Shown here in pieces: positions 35,341 through 47,260 of a stretch of 64,000 bases of DNA. The notes beneath the pieces are model-generated. The model was not told the DNA's origin, did not search any database, and saw only the letters and a program-made list of their open reading frames with translations. The stretch comes from Epiperipatus broadwayi. Lineage: Eukaryota > Onychophora > Udeonychophora > Euonychophora > Peripatidae. A program made the translations under genes and the position numbers. Location of the stretch: contig JAQFVV010000953.1 of NCBI GenBank assembly GCA_028023455.1, forward strand, positions 1-64,000. The letters are read 5' to 3'. Each line of letters begins with the position of its first letter. Position 1 is the stretch's first letter.

Positions 35341-36606
35341 ATGTTGCTAAAAATAGGAGGTATAAATGTCAGGGGCCTCAATTCTCTTGACTGGGTATGG
35401 GCAGTCAGGAGATGGCTGGAGAAAATGAATTTGCACATTGCATGCTTCTCTGAAACCAAGCTACATCTGCATTCAAACCCCAACATAGGTCAATTAATGG
35501 AACAATATGGTTTTTTTCATTATGCACCTTCCATCTCTGCATCATCCGGTGTTGCTTTTCTCATAAATAAGAATCTCCCTCTCAACAAATTTAAATTATT
35601 ATATCTCAGCAAAGAATATCTCAGCAAAGTTCTAGTGATTGCCAACCTATCCATTGGTAACTACTCTATCAAAATAATATACCTATATATCAAAAACGAT
35701 CCCACCATTGCCCTCTCAGTGATTTACAAGATCAACTCCCTTCTTTCCTTTAATGCCTCTCCAATCATTTTCTTTGGAGATTACAACATGAGATATGATA
35801 AATTCAACTCTAAATACCTGCACCTGATCAACAGAGTACTTCCGTGTGGAGAGGGTTTCTTTCCTCCTGAGTCCTCCTTTTATACACTTCAAAAAAGATC
35901 ATTAATAGACCTATTGTATTATACTCCTGAGCTTCACTATAACCTAGATGCCAAACTGCAATTTGTACCCTTCTCAGATCACCTAGATTTACTAATCAAC
36001 CTCCAGTTAGACCCCTCCATAGCAATATACACAAACCATTTGTGCACAATATGGTTATTAAATAAAAATGACACTCCCAAGTGGATTTTTTCGGAGGCAT
36101 ACATTCTTCTAAATAAAATAAATGTTTTCACCCTACCACCACTTCAAGCTTGGTCATCGCTGGTTGGAATACTGAGCACACTAATAGATTCCCACACAAG
36201 AAAGACCAAAGGTCCCAATCAGCAGTTAAAGGACCTAGAATCCATCAGTAATAGACTCAGCTCTCTTTCATCTACAGACACCAGCATTCAGGATATTATA
36301 GAACTAAAAACACAATACCATGAGAAGCAGAAGATCCTAGCACACTATATATCCATTAAAAGATCCAAAATTTTCTTATCTAATTGTCAAAACTGGACAC
36401 GTAGCTACATCAGGTGGGCACATGGTGCTGCAAAATGGCACACCCTTACCATGATTGAAACTAATCAGAATTTATACAGTGGTCCTGAAATGCTCAAAAA
36501 AATACATGACCACTTCACTAACAAATTACAGAACAATAATTATGCAACTGGTAGAACCTGGAAAGCATTGATAACCTTGAGCACAAGATCACTGAGAAGC
36601 ACATAA
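35341..36606 (+). pseudogene. LINE ORF2, APE endonuclease part
   Basis: A 421-codon frame starting MLLKIGGINVRGL, the N-terminal N-x-RGL motif of APE-like endonucleases. The other catalytic blocks follow in order: SETKL (Glu, around residue 40), FFGDYNM (Asp/Asn, around 142), SLIDLLYY (around 185) and FSDHLDLLI (Asp-His, around 210). It nicks target DNA for target-primed reverse transcription. The frame ends early, before the RT, through a stop and frameshift near 36606. Confidence 0.85.
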
Positions 36607-36639
36607 ATGCAAATCTGCAGTCATATCCAGAAAGCTCAC

Positions 36640-37962
36640 ATCCTGGACTTCATGGAATTCCCAGATTTGTGCTTCTTCATCTCAGCTAGTTTATGGGCCC
36701 CATTGTGCATAGGGTGATTGATGTACTATCAGGAGACTTTCGGAACATCCCAGACATATACCCGGTCACTTTAGTCCCATTTCTAAAAAAACAAGAAAAT
36801 CCCTCCAGTCTGTTAAACTCCGCCCCATCTCCATGATACCTCTTTTAATCAAGACGATCAAGTCACTAATGAAGGACAGAATTCAATACCAGCTCTATCT
36901 TCTCATTTCCAAATACCAATTTGCTCAGAAAGGTGCCTCCACACTAGATGCTGTGCAACACTTCATGCTCATCACTGAACATATTAGGTTGTGCAGAAAG
37001 ACAAAACCGCTAGTAATTCAACTTGATTTCGCATCAGCATTCGATTCAGTTATCCCATCAATATTATTACAAACACTAAAAGAATATCAAGTTCCTGAAG
37101 TATATACAAACATAATAGGAAACCTGCTCTATAATCACTCATGCTTTACCACAATAGATGGGCGCTTGTCTGACGGAATCAGACCTTATCTGTCGGTTCC
37201 TCAGGGATCCCAATTGGCTACACTCTGTTTTACCACATATATTAACCCTCTCCTTACTGAAATTAAATGCAAAGTTCCAGGTATCTACGTTCCTGCATTG
37301 AAACACCAGGTACATCACATCTCTTATGTTGATGATGTATCAATCTTCCTACCAAAACAAAAACATCTTCAGCCTCTCCTGTGTATCATTGAAAAACACA
37401 CTAAAAAAGTAAACCTGCATATCAACTGTAACAAATCTTCCATGTGGAAGATCACATCAGGGAAAATAATCCCATCCATTTTTACATCTCGACCTCAAAA
37501 GTTCTTGGGTTTTCCATTTTCAAGTCGAGGTTGGCCATGTCAAAAGAGATACAAAATGCTATCCTTGACAAAACCCGTAACATTGTAACATCTCTTTCCA
37601 GGGTTACTCTGTCATTGCCTGGAAAAGCTGCACTACTGAACATGCTAATTTTTCCCAGATTGAACTACTTTCTTTCCATGATAAAGCTTACCAAAACTTT
37701 TGAAACTGCATTAAACTCACTATGTTCCAGGCTTTTATGGAAAGGCAAAGTAGTTGCTATAAGTATATCAAAAGCACACATGCCCAAAAATCTGAATGGG
37801 TTAGGTCTTCATTCTGTCTCCACACTTTATCTACAAAAAGCAATTGGAATCATGAGGACAATATATTATGAGCATCCCGATCAGAACACATTCATACCAG
37901 TAACACCAACGGATACACCTTCACCATTCTGCAGCAAATGGTCATCAGATTTATGGATATAG
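36640..37962 (+). pseudogene. LINE ORF2, reverse transcriptase part
   Basis: Broken across at least two frames. Upstream of 36833 a different phase reads SSHPGLHGIP, the PGxDG-type block. Frame 36833-37588 holds QKGASTLDAVQ, VIQLDFASAFDSV (motif A), SVPQGSQLATLCF (motif B, with the usual PLS replaced) and HISYVDDVSIF (motif C). Frame 37444-37962 continues the thumb region with TLSLPGKAALLNMLIFPRL. All catalytic Asp are present but in a non-continuous frame. Confidence 0.85.
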
Positions 37963-38115
37963 ATAACAGGGACAATAAGCCTATCGAAAACTATCCTAGA
38001 ATCAAAGAGAACATACTGGGAAATTTATAAATTTAAATACCCAAACCTTACTCCATCTCTGAACTCTCTGGGGCTAAACAATAAACTTCTAATTCTCAGA
38101 TCTAAAAAATGGTTT

Positions 38116-38322
38116 TTGGAATCCAAACATATAGATTTTCTCCTGAAACTAAACCTCTACTCGCTACCCACAAGTCACTTCCTGGTCTATAGGAGAGGTT
38201 TTTCCAACCTCAACTCACAGTGTCAGTTTTGCTCAACAGCTGAAGAAACCATTACCCATCTCCTACATGACTGCCATTCCTTAGCCCACTCAGAACTTTC
38301 ATCTGCCAAAAAGTTTCAATAG
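38116..38322 (+). pseudogene. LINE ORF2, C-terminal Cys/His motif
   Basis: A 68-codon frame with CQFCSTAEETITHLLHDC, the C-x2-C...H...C motif found at the end of many LINE ORF2 proteins. The same motif form is seen in the minus-strand LINE at 6.7-9.1 kb. It is out of phase with the preceding RT frame. Confidence 0.8.
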
Positions 38323-38712
38323 ACTATAGAAACACACTTTGCATTCAAGACACAATCAAGACGGGCAAATTTTCGACCATCAGAACATCCATTTTCCTCA
38401 CTTTTGCAGTCTGGCTCACCAGGTACAAGTACATCTTTGGACAGGCAGATAACAATGTCAGCAATACCTTCTTAAACTATTAAAAAGCACTAGTGATAGA
38501 GACCGGCTTCTTGCACCAGACTGGCTACACATTGAATCCTGGGCTAGCCTAGACCTAGTCTAGTAAGAATTTGCAACCCAAGATCTTCAGTTACCAGCAT
38601 CAGGCCATTTGTCAAATCTAATTAGCAGAAGTCTCGAGTCCAAAGATTGATTTGTCATTGTATTCTTTTTTGATTTAGTTAATAAAATTTTTTTTTGAAA
38701 AAAAAAAAAAAA

Positions 38713-41345
38713 TAGTAAAAATAAATTTAAGTTATCTTTAAAAAAGATGTTTAACTTAAATAATAATAATAGCAAAAAAAAAAAAAATAGTTATGAATAA
38801 AATTATTTTATTTCATTAATTTTTTTAACGAACAACAATCATAAAATATATATTCAGCTGAGAGTTGTTTTGTTTTTAAAAAAAATTAAAACAACGTAGA
38901 AGCTGTAAGCGAAATTATGATCTGGAAATTCCTTTGGGGGGGGGGGGATACTATAATAATAATATATGCTTGCATAATATTTCTGTAGTGTAATTTTCAG
39001 TACACCTCTCTCACGCAAGGTAGGGGCTGTTTCTATCTGCTTTTAACACCTTGTGGGAGGTGTAATCATAAACTACGACCTAAGATGTGAAAAAGACGTA
39101 TGATCCCCAAGATGCACATTTTCATGCTGAACTGTTGGCCCAAATCATATTCGCTTACACATATCTTTATCATTGTTCATTATACATAGATAGGGAATTA
39201 CTACAGTTTAACTGATGTGTCAAACTTTGACTCACACTTGATGGAAGTATTAAATGAATAATATCTAGTTTAATGAATGACTAATAATAATGATTAATAA
39301 TATATGCGTATATCTTGATTCTTACTGTTTTGTGGGGAGTCAATCCCACATAAGTATTATAAAAAAATAATAAATTAATACACACACACACGTGTAAAAG
39401 GTTTAAAAATAATTTCGTTAAAAGTGGGATTACATTAAGAAAATAATTTACAATATTAAAAAAAAAAATCACTTTCATATAAACGCTTTTTTAAAAAATA
39501 AATATGTATATAACTTATGGCAAAATAAAGTACACTTAAGAAATAATTACAATTAACTTTGTTATTGTTTTTAATAGAATTAAATTTTCAGAAATGGTAG
39601 TAGGAGAAAAATATTATTGGTTATATACCTACAATAAATATATAATATATAACTGCGCATTGCATACAAATCAAGCTACAAACGTAAAAATTACTTATAA
39701 TTACAGTATTACTAAACATATTTAGTTATTTTATCTATAGTAGCGTTTAAGAGGCGCGAATATAAATGCACTATTTGTCTAGATTTATTAAATAAATGTT
39801 GCCCACCATGACGTTAAGTCAACTATCCGTAGAAAGTTTAATTGTTAGTCAAATGTTATTAACTAGTCAGCTATTCATTTACGATTATAAGCAGGTGTTA
39901 ATTATATTAAGGATTAAATATTCATTTAAAAGTAAAGGATGTCCCATCTGTTTTTCTGTGATGTATTGAATATAATATATATTTATAACTAATTATCGCT
40001 TTTACATATCAAATATACAGCTACAGATATTTGAGAGGAGTATTAAAAACAAGCATTTATAAAATGGATTTGTGTACTACATACAGTATGTTTTTGTTTT
40101 TACGATAAAAAAATGTTTTATTTTTAAAAATCATAGTAAATCTACTTTTCCATAGTTACAAAATGTTTAAAAGCAAATGAAAAAATTTCTAAAATCTATC
40201 AAACTTCGCATTTGGATTTAATTTTCAAAGTAAATTAAAATAATTTATTTTAATATGTTCTGAATATTTAATCCTAGTTAAAAAATTGAGAATTTTACAA
40301 TTGCGTATTTAAAAAATGATTTAACTTAAATTACCATTCACTATAAAAATATATATATATTGTCGATTACTTAAATATATAAACTATATTTATGGATGCG
40401 AGTTATTTTATTAGGAGGGGGGGGGTATAACAATTGGTATTGTACATGCACGCGCTCTCGCAATTACTCCAAACTCTATAACAATGGACGAACGGTGTCT
40501 TTTTTTTTTTTTTAAAAAAAGAAAACAATTGCCGAGATTAAGCTTGATTTACATAAGCCATTAATTAGTTCAGTTTCGTAGAAACCTAAAATTAAAACAC
40601 TAAATAGCTTTTAATTATTAAAAATTTAACATTTTAGATGAGTATTTAATTAAAAATAATACTAAAAAAATGTATATATTTTGGTAACATCTAGGTACAT
40701 ATATGTGGTTATTTATTCAAAAAGACAATGTTTTAATAAAGGGGGGGGGGAGTAACACATGATGAAATATTGATTATAGGGTATATAGGACACGGAACGC
40801 ATATTTATTTACATGTAAACAGTTAAACAATTTGTATTTTCGTATTATTAAATTAAACCTCCTACAGAAATATATATATAAAAAAACATGTTAGTAGGCC
40901 AAGAAACCTGCTAATGATACACTCAAATTAATAGATGTCGCTATAAATTCAAATTTTTATACGATACAATATTGTTTTATAAATACATATAAACAATTCG
41001 AACAAAGAAGAACAAAGTGTTTATAAACAGAAAGACATAGGCATAATGTTCTGTATACATTTATAGGCACTATAGAAATTAATAATTGATAGGCGCTGAT
41101 GATGATCATATTAATTTTTTTAAAACTTTTTTTTCATTTGCTTAAAGAAAAATATTCCATTAAAAATAAACACTGCACGATTAGAGTACATTGTGGCAGA
41201 TGGCAATAAGCCCACTCTAGGACGTATTCCAAATTAGGTGGCGGGTGTGCAAAGTAAGCTATTATTATAATAAATAATAGAAGCGATCTCCAACATGTGC
41301 GTTTTGTGCAGAACAGCTGACTTCACATTGCAATTTTTTAACTTT
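38713..41345. other. AT-rich DNA downstream of the HOPX-type gene, with poly-G tracts
   Basis: No gene. Three isolated G-runs occur at 38936-38948, about 40416-40424 and 40741-40750, striking in this AT-rich background. A hairpin (TACACCTC...CAAGGT / ACCTTG...GAGGTGTA) lies at about 39000-39062. A possible minus-strand AATAAA at 40809-40804 could serve the HOPX-type gene, but it is 540 bp beyond the stop codon. Confidence 0.5.
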
Positions 41346-41423
41346 TTAGTCAATTACAGATCCTCCGTTTGCAGGTAATCCTTGGCTTCTTCGCCAACAA
41401 GCTAATCTATGTTCAAACCATAC
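41346..41423 (-). CDS. Hopx: HOPX-type homeodomain-only protein, exon 2
   Basis: Final coding exon, minus strand, 25 codons plus stop. A clear acceptor (minus ATTTATTTTAG, AG at 41425-41424) precedes GTA-TGG-TTT. Reading on in phase 0 from exon 1 gives VWFEHRLACWRRSQGLP, then NGGSVID and stop. This is helix 3 of a homeodomain (W48, F49, R52) followed by the short tail ending SVID that is characteristic of vertebrate HOPX. Asn51, needed for DNA contact in ordinary homeodomains, is His here; HOPX also lacks it, so this is probably a non-DNA-binding cofactor. It is too short to be found as an open frame on its own. Confidence 0.88.
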   Translation of the reverse strand, partial: VWFEHRLACWRRSQGLPANGGSVID

Positions 41424-41939
41424 CTAAAATAAATAAAAAATGTAAACATTTTGACTTAATTAAAACAATATATAAAAACGTTATTATATATGTGACTCTT
41501 TACTGAAATTCAGATAAATCGACGGTATCTTTCTTAACCTATAAATAGAGCATTTTATAAAAACATTTTATTATCAAAAGTAATTTTAAACATTTGAAAG
41601 TAAAACAATGTACAATAACATCTTTTTTATAAATTACATTACGATAAAACGTAGTTTCATATTCAATATATATAAAAAAAAAAAGTGCACGCACATTCAT
41701 TACATAAACAATACATCAGGATTCTGGTGACTAATAGGCAAAAGAAATCATATATAATCAAACAGCTAACAACAATTTGTTCAATGTTGGTGATAATTTA
41801 CCATTTTCCGTCTTTAAATAGTATAATCATTAATTATTTATCTAAATGCACAAATTTCTAACCGTGTTTCCTGCCTACTTATAATTATTTTTTTCGTAAT
41901 ATCATTAATTGCCATCTTTTTTCTATTTATTTTTTCATA

Positions 41940-43115
41940 CCTCTACAATCCCACTAATATCTTTTATAATTTATCCGATTCTATATTTATGCCAATATCA
42001 ATTTTTTTTCTTTCTTTTTTTTTTTTTTAATTTTCTCAATAAATAATTTTGCACTTATTCTTTTTTAACATATTTATTACACTTTGATCTTATCTCTCCA
42101 ATTTATCTTTTTTATTCTACTCCTAATCCGCATCGCTAAAGTCCTAATCTTTTTTCTATATTTTTTTCTAATTGTCCATGTTTCTGCTTCATACGATGCT
42201 ATACTCCAAATAAAGCACTTAACAAATCTCTTTTTAGATCCAATTTCAATGGCTGCAGAATACTCTCCAATTCTTATTAAATGCATGTTTAGCCATTTGT
42301 AATTCTTACTCTTATTTTTTTATTACTATATCCACCATACTACATAACTCCTTGCCAAAGACTTACTCTTAACTGTTCCCTCTTACCTCAATTTTTATTG
42401 CTTTAATTTTATTTTGCATTTGTCTTTCAAATTTTCTACAAAACAATTCACATATCTTTATAATATATAAAGCAATAGATGGATACATAATAATGATTTG
42501 CACTTTTATATATATATATCAATTTCTGCTATATCTTTCAATTCTTTCACAAATGTTCTAATAAATTCCCTGTCCAAGCTATAATTTTCTTCTCAATATA
42601 TCCAACAATACAGTATATATATATTTTCTTTCGATCTCTCTCTTTTTTATTAATATATAAACAAGACTTTTTGTAAATTCAAATTACTATTTAAATAGAA
42701 ACAACTTTAATCTATTAGAAGAAAAAAAAACATCTCATCTGCAGCTTAATCTCTGTGAGATTAAATTGTTTAAAATCTTCATATATCACTTACTTTGTCA
42801 GGTCTCTAGAAAAATCATAACTCTTGATGAAAGGGGATTTACTTATCACTGTACTAAATCATAATTTACATCATAAACCATTTTCTTTAGAATTTTGAAT
42901 AATTCAACTGGAATGTAATCAATTCTATGTTCTTTGCTGTTTTTCATTTTGGTCGAAGCTTTTACAATTTCTTCCTTTATTATTTCTTTCTCTTTCACCT
43001 TAAACATTTTCTTAGAACAATTTTATTTAGATATTGAATTCAATTGGAATCGTATCCACTTTCTGTTTTTGATTGCTTTCGTCTTGATTGGAGCTTTTAC
43101 TGTAATATCTTTTTT
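41940..43115 (-). mobile_element. Decayed RTE-like LINE fragment inside intron
   Basis: Minus-strand remnants of an RT. Near 42970-42905 the translation reads EIVKAS...MKNSKEHRIDYIPVELFK, the block before RT motif 1 (MKN-KA-G-D-IP-ELLK). Near 42286-42077 it reads KRFVKCFIWSIASYEAETWTI, the C-terminal SVALYGSETWTL block of RTE-like ORFs. The region between is too decayed to read the catalytic motifs. It appears related to the family at 45.4-51.8 kb. Ends are approximate. Confidence 0.65.
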
Positions 43116-43756
43116 CTTCTCTCTCTTTCATTTAGTTAAATATATATGTATAACTGCTTAAAAATAATGACAACAAAACTGCCATTAAATTTTTATGATA
43201 AAGGTGGACATAAAAATATGCAAATTTATGGAAAAAGCAAATGAAAAACTTCTCCAACAGAAGTAGGGATTCATAGAATTGACTCATTAAATCAGTTATG
43301 ATTTCATTAAACATAATATTTCATATTTACAATTATTATTATAAATTTAATACAAAATTGGGTTGCTTGACGCTATAAGATAAAAAAAATTAAACTTCTC
43401 TAACATTAAGGTTTTATAATTTAGTGAAATAGTTTTACAAATACTTATAAATACGGAAAACTGTTTATAAAATTTATGATGCAGAACAAATTGCTTTAAA
43501 GGATGTGCTTAGGTTAGATATGTTAGATAGCTCTATCAACTTGACATGCAGAGGAGGCACAGATCAAATATGCTTGATTTTAATAAGTGAACATCGAAAT
43601 TTTGACCTTAATATATATTATGTAGATATGTATTTTATGGTTTAGTCGAATGTGAAGAGTCAACAAACTAGTTTTTCAGCATAAAATTTATATATATGAA
43701 ATGAATGTACTGGATAGTATAATTAATATAAAAAAAATTGCAACATCATTCCAAAA

Positions 43757-43781
43757 ACAACAACAACAACAACAACAACAA
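43757..43781. repeat. (CAA)n microsatellite
   Basis: Eight CAA triplets followed by an imperfect unit. Confidence 0.9.
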
Positions 43782-44226
43782 TAACTAAGACTTGTTTTAT
43801 GTAATAAAATTCATCTAACGTGATGAAATATTTGTTTGCATATTTAATAAATTGTTATTCCAAGAATCTTTTTATTTTACACTGTCTCGCAATACAAACT
43901 TTTTCGTACACCGAAATACTTTCCAGATACATTGGTTGAAATAAATAATTGGCTACAGTACTTTGATGTCGAAATAACACTAGGGTGTCATTGTTTGCAA
44001 TTGTTTATTACACAAAGCATTTATACACAACTAATTTATATATACGCACATTTATGTACAGCACTGAAAATTAATAAAATAAACAATCCTCTTTTTAACA
44101 TATATATATATATTCAAGAATAAAAAAAAGAAGCTGCAATTAGTTAATGAAGTTAAGAATACTCTGCTAATTATTTTTTTCAAACATTTTTTTTTTCTCG
44201 TGATATATATATTGTACTCTACTTAC

Positions 44227-44391
44227 TCTGACTTGTTCTTCTGAAAGTCCTACTTCAGCCGCCAAAATTATTAGATCACTAGGTTGCGGATTGCGGTTCT
44301 TTAAAAAACTCTCTTCTAAAACATCTTCTTTGTCCGAGGCCAGCTTGGGTAGCTTCTGCGGCGGCAATAAGTGTGCCTGTATTGTTGCCAT
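44227..44391 (-). CDS. Hopx: HOPX-type homeodomain-only protein, exon 1
   Basis: First coding exon, 55 codons from ATG at 44391 to a consensus donor (AGA|GTAAGT). After a 20-residue leader (MATIQAHLLPPQKLPKL...) it encodes helices 1-2 and the start of helix 3: EDVLEESFLK, then ILAAEVGLSEEQVR. The LAAE-GLSEE block is the strongest match to vertebrate HOPX. Joined to exon 2 it gives an 80-aa protein (human HOPX is 73 aa) that is essentially a lone homeodomain. Vertebrate HOPX acts in the nucleus as a transcriptional cofactor without binding DNA; the role here is inferred from that. A probable acceptor (TTATTTTTAG, AG at 44423-44422) lies 30 bp upstream of the ATG, suggesting an additional non-coding 5' exon outside this call. 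Confidence 0.88.
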
Positions 44392-44421
44392 GATAACGGA
44401 ACGTTTTCAGATCGATAAAGA

Positions 44422-45420
44422 CTAAAAATAAATAATGTTATTCCTAATTGTTGCAAAAGTTTAAAATTAAATGTACCTCCGACAGATGAAAATTGACCTC
44501 TGATAATTAAAAGTCGAGATGATGTTCTTTATATGGGCTAAAATTCTGGGGGTGATAGTTATAATAGAAACATTTATTTCCGGATAAATGTTTAGCTAAA
44601 ATGATGCCACAACCAGGAAACTAAATTGTACATAAATTAGAAAGAAAAATAACAATCTGTTGATCAATCGACCCAGCATATTTATAATTAATATTAATCA
44701 GAGTCTTTAATATTTTGCCTTAAAAACAACAACAACAATTTTAACTTCCCTTTTGTTCAAAGTGGTTAGTTCCATTCTGTAACTGCGCCACTCATTTACT
44801 AATCATATTTAGCGTACAATAACACAATTAAAATGCATTACATAATTTATATTATAATTTTGCACGGGCTTTTGATAATATTTAATATATGTAAATTATT
44901 GCCATTTTAAAAATATTAATTATTTTCTACGATAAAAATTATATACAATATATAGTGTATGAGAGCGGGGAAGAAGGAGGAAAAGGTAATTTATGTAGTA
45001 AAGAGAAGGGGATAATGTCATTTAAAAACTTTCCCGATCAAAAGCTTCTTTTTTTTTTACTTGAATAACATATGACCCCATTTAAAAAATAAAAATAAAA
45101 ATCTGGCTTATAATATATATTGCAAGGAGAGAATAAAAGTATAAAAGAAGTAGGAAGAGAAGGGGGGTGAGGAAGGAGTCAAGCTCATTTAAACTTAATA
45201 TCCAGCATTATGGAGCTTATCAATGTTTTGTTTATGAATGAAATAAATAAAATCGGCATAAAGACATGTCAAAAACTTAAATTTGATAATTATACTATTG
45301 ATAAAATCAAAACGTGATAACTAATATAGAATATTAAATTAACAATATTAATCATAAGGGCTTCTCAGCTGATTTATTGTTTTGGAAGAAAAGCATAAGC
45401 TTAATCCTCATGTAAACATT
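44422..45420. other. Non-coding DNA upstream of HOPX-type coding exons
   Basis: AT-rich, with purine-rich patches near 44960-45180. It probably contains a 5' UTR intron of the HOPX-type gene. No promoter can be placed. Confidence 0.45.
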
Positions 45421-47260
45421 CATCATTTTTAACTATTATTAATCCTCTGCAGAATGAAGATCTCTCCAAGTTTAATTCAATTTCTTCAATCCATAACTTT
45501 CTTCTCCATATCATACCAACAAACTTCCTTATTCATTCTTCTAGACTTTTTGTAACTTCTTGAGATCCAATTTAAAATTTTAATTGTCTATCTATTATCA
45601 TTTTTTCTAGCAATATGCCAAGCCCAGCTCCATTTCAGTCTATTAATTCTTTCAATGATGTCAATGATACCTATTTATTCTCTACTCATGTAGTTCATTT
45701 TTAATTTATTCTTATTACTATTAGCATGCATCTCTTCATTCTTCATCTGAAATTTCTATATTGCTCTTCTGTAAAGTGTTTAAATTTCAGATCCATAAGT
45801 AAGAGCAGGTAACTTTCTTTTTCAAGTATATAAGCATATATTTTTTTAATAGTGAGTTATTTCTACCGAAATAATTCTCTACAAATTTAATCTATAATTA
45901 ATTTTATTTGCATTAATAACATAGTCAGATATTCATAGTTGCTAACTTCTATAGAATTCATGAGTACTAATCTTCATTTTTTTCTTCCGAGAATATACAT
46001 TGAACATTACTTTAATTTTTTTTGGCACTTATTTTTGGTCCTATTTTCTTACTTTCATTTGTAATTAGAGGGGATTTGAACCCAGGCTTTCATTTGATAA
46101 GTCTTGCAATATTCTTTCAAGTTCTGAAGTATTATTTGCAAAATCATTTTGCATCCATTGTTTACATTGTATGGCATTACTGTATGCAGTTTGCTACTGC
46201 TTTAATGATTTTGTATATTACTACTGCATTCTTTCAATTATCTGGTACTTCTTTGTTATTTAGATATTTGATATATAGCTTCACTTACAATTTTTCTATT
46301 TCTATATCTGTTTATTTTAAAATATCAATAACAATTTCATCATTTATTGGAGTTTTTTCCCTTCTTCTTAGATTTAATTGCATATAAAATATTTGTTAGT
46401 TTTGATAATATAGTAATAGGAAATACTTTGTTTTCTTATTCTTATTACTATATAATTTTTTATAAAATTCTGGCACACATTTCATGATGTCATTTCTCTT
46501 TAAATAATAGTTTCTTTTTTTTCTTATTGTGGAAACAATTTTTATTCCAATACCAAGATACTATTTTATACATTTAAGATTTTTATTCTCTTCTATAGCT
46601 TTCCTTGCCAATCCACAATTATATGAGTCTTACATTATTATTAATTCTTCTTTGTAACATTTTACAAAACTCTTGATATTCTTTTTTTTTTTTAATGGAT
46701 CATTTTTAAAAATTTCAATATTTCTTCTTTTCTAATTGTTTTTTTTTTTTGTATTAGTTATTTTTCATGTAGTTGATTTCAGTTAAGTCTGAAACATCTT
46801 CAACGTCTGTTAATATTTTAAAATAAATTGCAAATTCATTGGAATATTTCTGAAAATTAGGAAAATCATTGTTAATATTGTCTTTCATAATCTCATTAAT
46901 CAATCGTTTTCTATATTGAATCTATTGAGAGAAAATATAATCCAGTCTGCTATACTTTATTTAGATACTTCTATATCCATTTCCATTTAGCTTTTTTTAA
47001 AAGAATGAATTCATAATATGCAGAGTTTTTTTTTTAAAAATTCCACAAGTCTGTATCTCTTTCATTTCTATCACCATAACCAAATTTATGCACACACTTT
47101 CAGTCATTTACCAATGCAAGCATTAAAATCTCTTATGACAAATTAAAAATATTATTTGGTCTGATCAAAATCATTTTGTATATCCATTTAAAAATCCTCA
47201 TTTGTTCCTCACACTGACAACTTGGAGATAAATCAGTGCTAGGAATTATTTAAATACAAA
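45421..47260 (-). mobile_element. Decayed RTE-like LINE, near full length
   Basis: Minus-strand copy of the family also seen at 49398-49822 and 50010-51832. Its 3' end at 45421 reads ...GGATTAATAATAGTT...GATG, matching the others. Near 45620-45560 it has the C-terminal KWSWAWHIARKNDNR block. Near 46160-46100 it has remnants of the segment after the FADD motif (FANNTSELERILQD). Near 47095-47050, KFGYGDRNERD matches the APE endonuclease of RTE-type elements. Many stops and shifts; not functional. Confidence 0.75.

Larger units (their letters stand above)
34622..38712 (+). mobile_element. LINE with ORF1 and ORF2 remnants (L1/Tx1-like group)
   Basis: Plus-strand non-LTR retrotransposon: ORF1 tail (34622-35304), 36-bp spacer, then ORF2 with an APE-type endonuclease (35341 on), RT and a C-terminal Cys/His motif, and an A tail at 38699-38712. 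The sequence is less AT-rich than its surroundings. Frameshifts near 36.6, 37.5 and 38.0 kb inactivate it. The two-ORF layout, APE endonuclease, RT style and poly-A tail suggest the L1/Tx1 side of LINEs, without certainty. The true 5' end is not identified. Confidence 0.82.
41424..44226 (-). other. Intron of the HOPX-type gene
   Basis: Phase-0 intron of 2803 bp with donor GTAAGT (minus, 44226-44221) and acceptor TTTTAG (41424 side). It splits the homeodomain between positions 46 and 47, a site used by many PRD-class homeobox genes. It contains a same-strand decayed LINE (41940-43115) and a (CAA)n run at about 43757-43781. The remaining sequence has no recognised feature. Confidence 0.82.
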
